Of a DNA stretch of 23,581 nucleotides, positions 8,209 to 16,008 are shown piece by piece (position 1 is the first letter of the stretch; each line of letters begins with the position of its first letter). A program made the translations under genes and the position numbers. The DNA comes from Devosia equisanguinis (GTDB taxonomy: Bacteria > Pseudomonadota > Alphaproteobacteria > Rhizobiales > Devosiaceae): NCBI GenBank assembly GCA_945888565.1, contig CAMDAL010000011.1, forward strand, positions 1 to 23,581, read 5' to 3'. The notes under the pieces are model-generated. The model made no database searches. It was given only the letters and a program-made list of their open reading frames with translations, and had not been told where the DNA came from.

Positions 8209-8237
8209 TTGCGATCCGCCGCCGCGGTCGCTATATG
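8209..8237 (+). promoter_or_regulatory. Probable dnaX promoter, implying a leaderless transcript
   Basis: TTGCGA (8209-8214), a spacer of exactly 17 bases and TATATG (8232-8237) form a good promoter. The predicted start falls at about 8244, which is the A of the ATG for MADGMF. No ribosome site precedes that ATG. The earlier in-frame ATG at 8235 is inside the -10 box and cannot be used from this promoter. Confidence 0.5.
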
Positions 8238-8243
8238 CTGTGC

Positions 8244-10016
8244 ATGGCTGACGGAATGTTCCCTGACGATGTCCCCGCGCCCGCCGCTTCCGCGACGGCC
8301 TCGCCCTATCTCGTGCTCGCCCGGAAATACCGGCCGCTGAGCTTCCAGAGCCTGATCGGGCAGGATGCGATGGTGCAGACGCTGCGCAACGCGTTCAAGT
8401 CCGGCCGCATCCACCACGCCTTCATTCTCACCGGCGTCCGCGGGGTGGGAAAGACCACCACGGCCCGCATCCTTGCCCGCGCCTTCAACTACGAGGACGA
8501 GGCCGGCCGGCGGCCGACGCTCGATTTCGAGCATGAGGGCATTCACGACAAGGCGATCATCGAGGGCCGCCATGTCGACGTGATCGAGATGGATGCCGCC
8601 TCGAACACCGGTATCGGCGACATCCGGGAGATCATCGATTCGGTGAAGTACGGGCCGGTCTCGGCGCCCTACAAGGTCTACATCATCGATGAGGTGCACA
8701 TGCTCTCGACGGCGGCCTTCAACGGGCTGCTGAAGACGCTCGAGGAGCCGCCGCCCTATGTGAAGTTCATCTTCGCCACCACCGAGATCCGCAAGGTGCC
8801 GGTGACGATCCTTTCCCGCTGCATGCGTTTCGACCTGCGCCGCGTGCCGGCCGACATCATGCATGCGCACCTCGTCGACTTGCTCGGCCGCGAGGGCATC
8901 GCCTACGAGCCCGAGGCACTGGCAATGATCGTGCGGGCCGGCGAAGGCTCGGTGCGCGACAACCAATCGCTGCTCGACCAGGCGATCAGCCACGGCGACG
9001 GCAAGGTGACTGCCGCGACGGTGAAGGCGATGCTGGGGCTGGGGGACCGGGCCCGGACCATCGACCTGTTCGAGGCACTGATGGGCGGCCAGATCGCCGA
9101 GGCGCTCACGAACCTGCGCGAACTGTATGACGCGGGCGCCGACCCGCAGACCATCATCGCCGACCTCTGCGATTTCACCCACCTCGTCACCCGCGTGAAG
9201 GTGGTGCCGGCAGCGGCCGACGACGTGTCGCTGACGCCCGACGAGCGCACCCGCGGCGCCGGGCTTGCCTCGAGGCTCGGCATGCGAGCGCTGACCCGGA
9301 CGTGGCAGATCCTGTTCAAGGGCCACGAGGAAGTGCAGAAGGCCGGCAACGCCGTGCAGGCGGCCGAAATGGTGCTGGTGCGCCTCGCTTACGCCGCCGA
9401 CCTGCCGACCCCCGACGACCTGATCGCCAAGCTCTCCAACGCGCCGGTATCGAGCGCGCCGCCGAGTGCGCCGATGCCGCGCGGCGGTGGCGGCGGCCCG
9501 TCGGCCCTGCGCGCCGTGCCGGACGTCGCCCCCCGCTTCGAGCCGGCCCCCGCGCCGGTGGTGGCGCCGCCGGCTCCTGCCGCGCAGGCTTTTGCCAACC
9601 CGCGCACCTATGCCGACCTCGTGGCACTCGCCGGCGAGAAACGCGATATTCTCGTCAAGCTGGCGCTCGAAAACTCGCTGCGGCCGGTATCGATCGGCGA
9701 TGGCCGGCTCGAGGTGGCGCTGGTCGAGAATGCCGACCCGGCGATCATCCAGAACCTGATGGCCAAGCTGAAGCTGTGGACCGGCCGGCAATGGGTGATC
9801 AGCCTCGCCAACGATGCCGCCCACGTGCCCACCATGCGCGAGCAGCGCAACGAGCATATCGAGGCGGCGCAGGACGAGGCGCACCAGGATCCGCTGGTGC
9901 AGGCGATACTCGACACCTTTCCCGGTGCCACGGTCCGGGTCACCGTCAAGCACGAGCAGATTCCGATCGAGGCGTACGCGGACGCCATCCGCGACAGCGA
10001 CGAGGACGACGACTGA
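8244..10016 (+). CDS. dnaX: DNA polymerase III subunit gamma/tau
   Basis: This is the clamp-loader ATPase subunit of the replicase. The AAA+ core has Walker A GVRGVGKTTT at about residues 64-73, Walker B IIDEVH at 148-152 and the ILSRC sensor/arginine-finger region at about 185. It is followed by the clamp-loader lid and collar domains, a Pro/Gly/Ala-rich linker (about 390-455) and a C-terminal domain that may bind the polymerase alpha subunit. The four-cysteine zinc module usually found after Walker A is missing: between residues 82 and 112 there is no cysteine. The length is 590 residues. No ribosome site precedes the ATG. The stop overlaps the ybaB start (TGATG), so translation is probably coupled. 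Confidence 0.93.
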   Translation: MADGMFPDDVPAPAASATASPYLVLARKYRPLSFQSLIGQDAMVQTLRNAFKSGRIHHAFILTGVRGVGKTTTARILARAFNYEDEAGRRPTLDFEHEGIHDKAIIEGRHVDVIEMDAASNTGIGDIREIIDSVKYGPVSAPYKVYIIDEVHMLSTAAFNGLLKTLEEPPPYVKFIFATTEIRKVPVTILSRCMRFDLRRVPADIMHAHLVDLLGREGIAYEPEALAMIVRAGEGSVRDNQSLLDQAISHGDGKVTAATVKAMLGLGDRARTIDLFEALMGGQIAEALTNLRELYDAGADPQTIIADLCDFTHLVTRVKVVPAAADDVSLTPDERTRGAGLASRLGMRALTRTWQILFKGHEEVQKAGNAVQAAEMVLVRLAYAADLPTPDDLIAKLSNAPVSSAPPSAPMPRGGGGGPSALRAVPDVAPRFEPAPAPVVAPPAPAAQAFANPRTYADLVALAGEKRDILVKLALENSLRPVSIGDGRLEVALVENADPAIIQNLMAKLKLWTGRQWVISLANDAAHVPTMREQRNEHIEAAQDEAHQDPLVQAILDTFPGATVRVTVKHEQIPIEAYADAIRDSDEDDD

Positions 10017-10336
10017 TGAAAGACATCATGGGAATGATGAAGGCCGCCCAGGAAATGCAGGGGCGGATGCAGGACATGCAGAGCCAGATCGCGCAGATGA
10101 CGGTCGAGGGCCGCTCCGGTGCCGGCATGGTGGTGGTGACGCTCAGCGGCAAGGGCGAGATGAAGGGGCTGAAGATCGACAAGAGCCTCGTTTCCGACGA
10201 CATCTCGGTGGTCGAGGACCTGATCATCGCCGCCCACAACGACGCCAAGGGCAAGCTCGAATACGAGACCAACGCCAGGATGCAGGAACTGACCGCCGGC
10301 CTGCCGCTGCCTCCGGGCATGAAGTTCCCGTTCTGA
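10016..10336 (+). CDS. ybaB: YbaB/EbfC family nucleoid-associated protein
   Basis: This 106-residue protein begins MKDIMGMMKAAQEMQGRMQ, the methionine-rich helix typical of the family. It continues with the beta-sheet core (VEGRSGAGMVVVTLSGKGEMK) and ends PLPPGMKFPF, the standard C-terminal signature. YbaB dimers bind DNA with little sequence specificity. The gene overlaps the end of dnaX by one base and is followed four bases later by recR. This dnaX-ybaB-recR order is widely conserved, linking it to replication and recombination repair. Confidence 0.93.
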   Translation: MKDIMGMMKAAQEMQGRMQDMQSQIAQMTVEGRSGAGMVVVTLSGKGEMKGLKIDKSLVSDDISVVEDLIIAAHNDAKGKLEYETNARMQELTAGLPLPPGMKFPF

Positions 10337-10340
10337 CCCC

Positions 10341-10934
10341 ATGGCCAATGGCGGACCCGAGATCGAGCAGCTGATCCTGCTGCTGGCGCGCCTGCCCGGG
10401 CTCGGACCGCGCTCGGCGCGACGCGCGGTGCTGCACCTGATCAAGAAGAAGGACGCGCTGATGGTGCCGCTGTCGGCGGCGCTCGATCGCGCCGTGGCGG
10501 CGGTAACGGTGTGCCAGGTGTGCGGCAATGTCGATACGATATCGCCATGCCACATCTGCTCGGACCCCAGGCGCGACGGCGCCATCCTGATCGTGGTCGA
10601 GGACGTGGCTGACCTGTGGGCGCTGGAGCGGGCCGGGGTCGGGGCGGTCAAATATCATGTGCTCGGCGGGGTGCTGTCGCCGCTTGATGGGGTAGGGCCG
10701 GACGACCTGTCCATCGACGCGCTGCTGCGGCGGGCCCCGGACTTCTCCGAGATCGTGCTGGCGGTGAACGCCACGGTGGAGGGCCAGACCACGGCGCACT
10801 ACATCACCGACCGGCTGCAGCCGAGCGGCATCAAGATCACGCGGCTGGCGCATGGCGTGCCGGTCGGCGGCGAGCTCGACTACCTCGATGATGGCACCCT
10901 GAGCCAGGCGCTCAGGGCGCGGACGCTGCTCTAG
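10341..10934 (+). CDS. recR: Recombination protein RecR
   Basis: RecR works with RecO and RecF to load RecA onto gapped DNA. It has an N-terminal helix-hairpin-helix (LLARLPGLGPRSARRAVLHLI), a zinc finger with four cysteines (CQVCGNVDTISPCHICSD, about residues 56-73) and a Toprim domain (ILIVVEDVADLWALE). A Walker-like C-terminal segment (GELDYLDDGTLSQAL) follows. The 197-residue length is normal. The TAG stop is directly followed, with no gap, by the complement of the stop codon of the opposing gene. Confidence 0.95.
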   Translation: MANGGPEIEQLILLLARLPGLGPRSARRAVLHLIKKKDALMVPLSAALDRAVAAVTVCQVCGNVDTISPCHICSDPRRDGAILIVVEDVADLWALERAGVGAVKYHVLGGVLSPLDGVGPDDLSIDALLRRAPDFSEIVLAVNATVEGQTTAHYITDRLQPSGIKITRLAHGVPVGGELDYLDDGTLSQALRARTLL

Positions 10935-11393
10935 CTACTTCTTCTCGTCCAGATCGAGGCCGTCGATCCACTCGCGCTTGTCGATGCCGCCTTCGTCGGG
11001 CTCCTCGTCGTCGGTGAGGGACACGGCGTCGAGGGCTTCGAGGTCGAGCAGTTCGTCGGAATCGGGGGACAGGGTCTCTCGGTGGGCACTGGCATCCATG
11101 TCGATGCCGGCGGCATCCATCCCCTCGCCTTCGAGGCTCTGCAGTTGGCCGATCGCGGCATCGATCTGCCGGATCAGGGCAAGCGGATCGTCGTCGCCGA
11201 AATCTGCGCTTTCAAGTTCAGCGAGCCTGGCGCGCATTTCGATGAGCCGTTCGATCCGTGCCGTAGCGGTCCAGCCCTCGTTGTAGAGCAGCTCTTCGAT
11301 CTCGCCAGGGCCGATGGGGGCGGAAAATCCCGGCGTATCGCCGTCGTTGCCGACGGTGTCGTCCTGACCGATCAGGTCACGAAAATGGCTCAT
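10935..11393 (-). CDS. Acidic hypothetical protein
   Basis: The 152-residue product starts MSHFRDLIGQDD and is rich in Asp and Glu throughout. A helical middle (ARIERLIEMRARLAELES) could form a short coiled coil, and the end LDLDEKK is charged. GGAG seven bases before the ATG supports the start. There is no membrane segment or catalytic motif I can recognise. It is transcribed downstream of rmuC on the same strand with a 60-base gap, so the two may share a message. Confidence 0.65.
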   Translation of the reverse strand: MSHFRDLIGQDDTVGNDGDTPGFSAPIGPGEIEELLYNEGWTATARIERLIEMRARLAELESADFGDDDPLALIRQIDAAIGQLQSLEGEGMDAAGIDMDASAHRETLSPDSDELLDLEALDAVSLTDDEEPDEGGIDKREWIDGLDLDEKK

Positions 11394-11453
11394 CGCTCGC
11401 TCCAGTTGTTTGACCCCAAACGTTCGAGGAGGCGCGGCGGTTCAAACCTGTGA

Positions 11454-12629
11454 CTACTCTCCGGCGAGGCGCTGCGGCTGTGGTGTCTCGTCGAACTCCA
11501 TCGCCTCGATCTTTTCGCCCCGGCGCAGCACCTTGCCCGATGACACGAGAATGTCGCCGATGTCGTTCTGCGCCTGGGTGAAGTGGCTCTGCAGCTTCTT
11601 CACCCTGTCGTCGAGCCGGCCGACATCGCCAAGCAGTGCCCGCACTTCGGTCTGGATACGGTAGGCCTCCTCGCGCATCCGCACGTCGCGCATCAGCGCC
11701 TGCACCACCTGGATCGACAGCATCAGGATCGACGGGGAAACGATGACGACGCGCGCCTTCAGCGACTTCTGCACCACGTCCTCGAACTTCTCGTGCAGGT
11801 CGGCGAAGATCGATTCCGACGGCACGAACAGGAAGGCGGTATCCGCCGTCTCGCCCGGGATCAGATACTTCTCCGAGATCGCCTTGATGTGGACGCCCAT
11901 GTCGTTGCGGAAGCGGCTCGCCGCAAAGCGCGGATCCTCGCCCTCGGCGGCGCCGGAAAAGCTCTGCCAGCTTTCGAGCGGGAACTTCGCATCGATCACC
12001 AGCGAGGGGGCGCTGTTTGGCATGTAGACGACCGCATCCGGCCGGCTGCCATTGGAGAGCGTCGCCTGGAAGGCATAGGCGTTGGGGGCGAGCCCGTCGC
12101 CGATGATGGTTTCCATCCGCCCCTGGCCGAAGGCGCCGCGCGTCTGCTTGTTGGCGAGGATGGACTGCAGGCTCACCACGTTCTGGCTGAGCTGCGTGAT
12201 GTTGGACTGCGCCCGGTCGATGACGGCAAGGCGTTCCTGCAGCTTGCTCAGGGTCTCGTTGGTCTTGGTCGAACTGTCGGCCATCGCAGCGCCGATCCGC
12301 TGGCCCTGGCTGTCGAGCCGCTCGTTGACGAGGCGGGCGAGGTCCGAGGTGCGGGAGCCGAAGATCTCCGACATCGTCTGCATGCGGCCGGTCATTTCGG
12401 ACTGGATGCGGATCATGTCGGCGAGGTGGCGCTCGTTCTCGGCTGCCTTTGCCTGCGCTGCGGCTGCCTCTTCGGCGCGCTGCCGCGCCTCCTCGGTACG
12501 GGCCTGCGACTGGCGGATGACGACCACCAGCAGGGCAATGAGCAGCAGCGCAAACAGGCCCGCTGCCGCAAGCGCAGCCGTTTCGAGCGTGACGGGATAA
12601 TCGGCGAGAACGAAGAGAACACGATCCAT
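11454..12629 (-). CDS. rmuC: DNA recombination protein RmuC
   Basis: RmuC proteins are membrane-anchored, nuclease-like factors that limit inversions at short repeats. A single N-terminal membrane helix (about residues 15-42, LAAAGLFALLLIALLVVVI) leads into an Ala/Glu-rich coiled coil to about residue 150. The conserved core follows, with GQGRMETII and the PD-(D/E)XK-like motif RPDAVVYMPN...LVIDAKFPL. A distal FLFVPSESIFADL segment is typical of the family. At 391 residues it has the usual length. It is divergent from def across an intergenic stretch of about 110 bases. Confidence 0.92.
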   Translation of the reverse strand: MDRVLFVLADYPVTLETAALAAAGLFALLLIALLVVVIRQSQARTEEARQRAEEAAAAQAKAAENERHLADMIRIQSEMTGRMQTMSEIFGSRTSDLARLVNERLDSQGQRIGAAMADSSTKTNETLSKLQERLAVIDRAQSNITQLSQNVVSLQSILANKQTRGAFGQGRMETIIGDGLAPNAYAFQATLSNGSRPDAVVYMPNSAPSLVIDAKFPLESWQSFSGAAEGEDPRFAASRFRNDMGVHIKAISEKYLIPGETADTAFLFVPSESIFADLHEKFEDVVQKSLKARVVIVSPSILMLSIQVVQALMRDVRMREEAYRIQTEVRALLGDVGRLDDRVKKLQSHFTQAQNDIGDILVSSGKVLRRGEKIEAMEFDETPQPQRLAGE

Positions 12630-12677
12630 CCGCGCACCCTATCCGATTCGGTTTCCCTTTTGTTCCACGCTGTGCGG

Positions 12678-12705
12678 TTGACCCATCGCGCCAAAATACC
12701 ATATT
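12678..12705 (+). promoter_or_regulatory. Probable promoter of the def-fmt-truA operon
   Basis: TTGACC (12678-12683), a 16-base spacer and CATATT (12700-12705) fit the housekeeping pattern. Transcription would begin near 12712, leaving a leader of about 27 bases that includes GAAGGA before the def ATG. Confidence 0.55.
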
Positions 12706-12738
12706 CAGCCGATCCCCGAATTGAAGGACCACCCGGCA

Positions 12739-13251
12739 ATGGCCAAGCGCCCCATCCTGATCCTGCCCGACGAGCGCCTGCGTGCGATTGCGGAGCCGAT
12801 CGAAAAGATCGACGACGGGATCCGGCAACTGGCCGCCGACATGCTCGAGACCATGTACGACGCGCCGGGCATCGGCCTTGCCGCGCCGCAAATCGGCGAG
12901 CTGAAGCGCATCGTGGTGATCGATGTCGCCAAGGAAGGCGAGGAGCCCGAGCCGCTGGTGATGATCAACCCCGAGATCCTGAGCTACTCGGACGAGGTGA
13001 TCACCACCGAAGAGGGCTGCCTGTCGATCCCCGAACTCTACTACGACGTCGATCGCCCCTCCGAGGTCACGGTTCGTTACACCGACCTCGACGGCAAGGA
13101 CATCGACCTGCACGCCAAGGAGCGGCTGGCGATCTGCGTGCAGCACGAACTCGACCACCTCGATGGCGTGCTCTACATCGACTACCTGAGCCGGCTGAAG
13201 CGCGACCGCGTGCTGAAAAAGTTTCAGAAGCAGGCCCGCCGCGCCGGCTAA
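12739..13251 (+). CDS. def: Peptide deformylase
   Basis: This metalloenzyme removes the formyl group from the initiator methionine of new proteins. All three family motifs are present: GIGLAAPQIG (44-53), EGCLSIP with metal ligand Cys94, and QHELDHLDG with ligands His136 and His140 and catalytic Glu137. ATG at 12739 is preceded by GAAGGA at ten bases. An in-frame TTG at 12721 overlaps that ribosome site and is rejected. The length is 170 residues. fmt follows after 15 bases. Confidence 0.96.
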   Translation: MAKRPILILPDERLRAIAEPIEKIDDGIRQLAADMLETMYDAPGIGLAAPQIGELKRIVVIDVAKEGEEPEPLVMINPEILSYSDEVITTEEGCLSIPELYYDVDRPSEVTVRYTDLDGKDIDLHAKERLAICVQHELDHLDGVLYIDYLSRLKRDRVLKKFQKQARRAG

Positions 13252-13266
13252 GTTCCGGAGGGCGCG

Positions 13267-14187
13267 ATGCGCATAGTTTTCATGGGTACCCCGGAATTCG
13301 CGGTCCCCACTCTCACCGAGATCGTTTCGAGCGGCCACGACGTCGTCGCCGTCTATACGCGTGCGCCAAAAGCGGCGGGGCGCGGGCAGGCGGAGCGCAA
13401 GTCGCCGGTGCATGAGGCGGCCGAGGGGTTCGGCATTCCGGTGTTCACCCCGCGCTCGCTGAAGCAGGCGCCAGAGCAGGAGGCGTTCGCCGCGCTTGAT
13501 GCGGACCTTGGCGTGGTGGTGGCCTATGGGCTGATCCTGCCCAAGGCCATCCTCGACGTGCCACGGCTCGGCTGCCTGAACCTCCATGGTTCGCTGCTGC
13601 CGCGCTGGCGTGGTGCCGCGCCGATCCAGCGGGCGGTGATGGCGGGCGACAAGCGCACCGGCATCATGGTGATGCAGATGGACGAGGGGCTCGATACCGG
13701 CGCGGTCGGCCTGATCGAGGAAATGCCTGTTGGTCCCGACATGACCTCGGGCGAACTGCACGACAAGATGATGCTGGTCGGCGCCGACCTGATGGGCCGG
13801 GCACTGGCGGCGGTGGAACGCGGCAGCCTGCACTTCACGCCACAGCCCGACGAGGGCGTGACCTATGCCAGCAAGATCGACAAGGCCGAGGCGCGGATCG
13901 ATTGGACGAAGCCGGCGGCGGAGGTGCATAACCTGATCCGCGGGCTGTCGCCGTTTCCCGGTGCCTGGTTCGAGCTGAGCCTCAACGGCGTGCCGACCCG
14001 GGTAAAGGCGCTGCGCTCGACGCTGGCGTCGGGTTCGGCCACGCCGGGCACCATCCTTCCGGACCTGACGATTGCCTGTGGCGAGGGCGCGGTGCGGCTC
14101 ACCGCCGTGCAGCGCGAAGGCAAGGGCGCGATGGACGCCGCGACCTTCCTGCGCGGCGCCGGGGCGCTGCCGGAACTGGGGGATTAG
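13267..14187 (+). CDS. fmt: Methionyl-tRNA formyltransferase
   Basis: This enzyme formylates initiator Met-tRNA with 10-formyltetrahydrofolate. The N-terminal domain starts MRIVFMGTPEFAVPTL and carries the catalytic signature LNLHGSLLPRWRGAAPIQ at about residues 100-117, with the Asn-His pair. MDEGLDTG follows at about 138-145. The C-terminal oligonucleotide-binding-like domain includes the LIRGLSPFPGAWF segment. The length of 306 residues is standard. It pairs functionally with def immediately upstream and overlaps truA by one base (TAGTG). Confidence 0.96.
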   Translation: MRIVFMGTPEFAVPTLTEIVSSGHDVVAVYTRAPKAAGRGQAERKSPVHEAAEGFGIPVFTPRSLKQAPEQEAFAALDADLGVVVAYGLILPKAILDVPRLGCLNLHGSLLPRWRGAAPIQRAVMAGDKRTGIMVMQMDEGLDTGAVGLIEEMPVGPDMTSGELHDKMMLVGADLMGRALAAVERGSLHFTPQPDEGVTYASKIDKAEARIDWTKPAAEVHNLIRGLSPFPGAWFELSLNGVPTRVKALRSTLASGSATPGTILPDLTIACGEGAVRLTAVQREGKGAMDAATFLRGAGALPELGD

Positions 14188-14924
14188 TGCCCCGCTACAA
14201 GCTGACCATCGAGTATGACGGCCGCCCCTTCTGCGGCTGGCAGCGGCAGGCGCATGATCTTTCGGTGCAGCAGGTGCTGGAAGAGGCGATTGCGCGGTTT
14301 TCGGGCGAGACCGTCACCACGCAGGCGGCCGGGCGCACCGATGCCGGGGTGCATGCGCTCGGGCAGGTGGTGAGCTTCGACCTTTCCCGCGCCTGGGACC
14401 CGTTCAAGGTACGCGAGGCGCTGAACTTCCACACCAAGCCGCATCCGGTGGCGATCGTTGAATGCGCGGCGGTGGACGAGACCTTCGAGGCGCGGTTCTC
14501 GGCGACGGCGCGGCACTACGAGTATCGCATCCTCAACCGGCGGGCCCGGCCGGCGCTCGATGCGGGCAAGGTGTGGCACGTACCGGTGGAACTCGACGCG
14601 GACGTCATGCATGCCGCGGCGCAACTGATCCTCGGGCGGCACGACTTCACCACCTTCCGAGCCTCGGAGTGCCAGGCGAACTCGCCGATACGCACGCTCG
14701 AGCAGTTCGACGTATCGCGGCAGGCCGAGATGATCGTGGTGACGGCGAAGGCGCGCAGTTTCCTCCACTCGCAGGTGCGCTCGATGGTGGGCTCGCTGAA
14801 GCTGGTCGGTGACGGCAAGTGGAGCCCGCGCGATTTCCGCGCCGCGCTCGATGCCGCCGATCGCGCGCGCTGCGGCCCGCTGGCGCCGCCCGACGGGCTC
14901 TACCTCACCCGCGTCAGCTACTGA
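14187..14924 (+). CDS. truA: tRNA pseudouridine(38-40) synthase TruA
   Basis: TruA converts uridines at positions 38-40 of the anticodon stem to pseudouridine. The protein begins with the KLTIEYDGRPFCGWQRQ motif. The catalytic aspartate is in GRTDAGVHALGQVVSF, near residue 53, and the conserved FLHSQVRSMVGSL segment is near residue 195. Translation starts at a GTG overlapping the fmt stop codon by one base, which suggests coupling. The length is 245 residues. Its last 11 bases overlap the 3' end of the opposing membrane-protein gene. Confidence 0.95.
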   Translation: MPRYKLTIEYDGRPFCGWQRQAHDLSVQQVLEEAIARFSGETVTTQAAGRTDAGVHALGQVVSFDLSRAWDPFKVREALNFHTKPHPVAIVECAAVDETFEARFSATARHYEYRILNRRARPALDAGKVWHVPVELDADVMHAAAQLILGRHDFTTFRASECQANSPIRTLEQFDVSRQAEMIVVTAKARSFLHSQVRSMVGSLKLVGDGKWSPRDFRAALDAADRARCGPLAPPDGLYLTRVSY

Positions 14925-15450
14925 TCGGCACGAACAGGCTGAGCACGAAGCCACCTGCTACCGCGCCGACCATCTGCGCGATGACGAACATCGCCACCTG
15001 CAGCGGCTCGAGCTTGACGATCAGCCGGCCGATATTGACCGCGATGACGATGACCAGCACGGCGATGGGCACCGACAGGAACTCGTCGCTCACGCCCATC
15101 AGGCTGAGGGCGGTGGAGAGAATGGTGACGTAGACGCTGGCCCAGTTGTCGGCGGTGAAATACGGCACGAAGCCATCGAGCCGCTTCACCTGAAAAAGCA
15201 CGATGGCGGAAAAGCCGACCTGCAGCGACAACAGCAGGCTGTACGCGAGGATGCCGCGCAGGATGCCGCCGGGCTGGCCCATCAGCACAGGCAGGTAGGC
15301 GCTGGCGGCGGTAACGAGCAGCAGGGCGATCAGGCTGCCCAGGAGGCCGCGCAGCGTCAGGTCGAAGTGGCGCTCTACCGTGCGGTCGCCGACCACCAGG
15401 CCCGCTACACCACGTGCGGCCGCCACCGCTTCATCGAGAAAATAGCGCAC
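14914..15450 (-). CDS. Integral membrane protein, unrecognised (last gene of the dap operon)
   Basis: The 178-residue product has a soluble N-terminus (MRYFLDEAVAAARG) and about five hydrophobic segments, including LLGSLIALLLVTAASAYLPV, ILAYSLLLSLQVGFSAIVLF, a central VTILSTALSLMGV stretch, LSVPIAVLVIVIAVNI and VAMFVIAQMVGAVAGGFVLS. I do not recognise the family. It starts with GTG immediately after the stop of the upstream gene, with no gap, so translation is probably coupled. Its 3' end overlaps truA antisense by 11 bases. Its similar size and position beside another membrane protein suggest the two act together. Confidence 0.7.
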   Translation of the reverse strand: MRYFLDEAVAAARGVAGLVVGDRTVERHFDLTLRGLLGSLIALLLVTAASAYLPVLMGQPGGILRGILAYSLLLSLQVGFSAIVLFQVKRLDGFVPYFTADNWASVYVTILSTALSLMGVSDEFLSVPIAVLVIVIAVNIGRLIVKLEPLQVAMFVIAQMVGAVAGGFVLSLFVPISS

Positions 15451-16008
15451 CTAGCCCGCACCTGCCGCACCGATGGCCGGGTCGGCGCCGGGCAAGGCGT
15501 AGAACAGCAGAGAGGCGGCAACCAGGCCGACGGCGACTACGAGGCCAGCGACAATCGCCCCGGCAATCGATGACCCCAGCATCGTCCGCGCTGCGCGGCC
15601 AGTCATGTAAGCCATGACGCCGACAAGGGCAGCGTCGGAGCGAACGTTCGCCAGCGACAGGGTGAGCGCGGTGAGCTGGATGACGATCAGCCCCAGGGCC
15701 GTGAGCATCACCACCATGGGGAGCCGCTCGGGCTGCTTCATCCAGATCGCGCAGGCGACGATCACCGCGAAGGGTACCACCTGCACGGCAATGCTGATGA
15801 CGAAGGGCACGGCCATGGCCGACAGCAGTTCCGGCGCGACCATGGCGATCGGCCCCAGCTGGGTGCTGGACTGCGTGGCCAACATGATCGCCAGGGCGAT
15901 AGAGGCATGCACCCAGGTGACGGCGGCAGGAATGGCCGCCTCGCTGCCGGCCCGTGATCCGAAGGCCCGCAGCGTCACGCCGATGGCAGCAAAGAAGCCG
16001 TTGGTCAT
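15451..16008 (-). CDS. Integral membrane protein, unrecognised (downstream of dapE)
   Basis: The 185-residue product has about five membrane segments, among them ASIALAIMLAT, LLSAMAVPFVISIAVQVVPF, VIVACAIWM, MVVMLTALGLIVIQLTALTL and a C-terminal GAIVAGLVVAVGLVAASLLF. No motif that I recognise is present. The start ATG overlaps the dapE stop (TGATG), and the next gene begins right after its stop, so the three genes form a tightly coupled unit. A transport or envelope role is an inference from context only. Confidence 0.7.
   Translation of the reverse strand: MTNGFFAAIGVTLRAFGSRAGSEAAIPAAVTWVHASIALAIMLATQSSTQLGPIAMVAPELLSAMAVPFVISIAVQVVPFAVIVACAIWMKQPERLPMVVMLTALGLIVIQLTALTLSLANVRSDAALVGVMAYMTGRAARTMLGSSIAGAIVAGLVVAVGLVAASLLFYALPGADPAIGAAGAG

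Noticed and set aside
11377..13929. 850-codon open frame on the minus strand across rmuC, def and fmt
   Set aside because: All three genes under it have unmistakable signatures; the frame is a codon-bias shadow.
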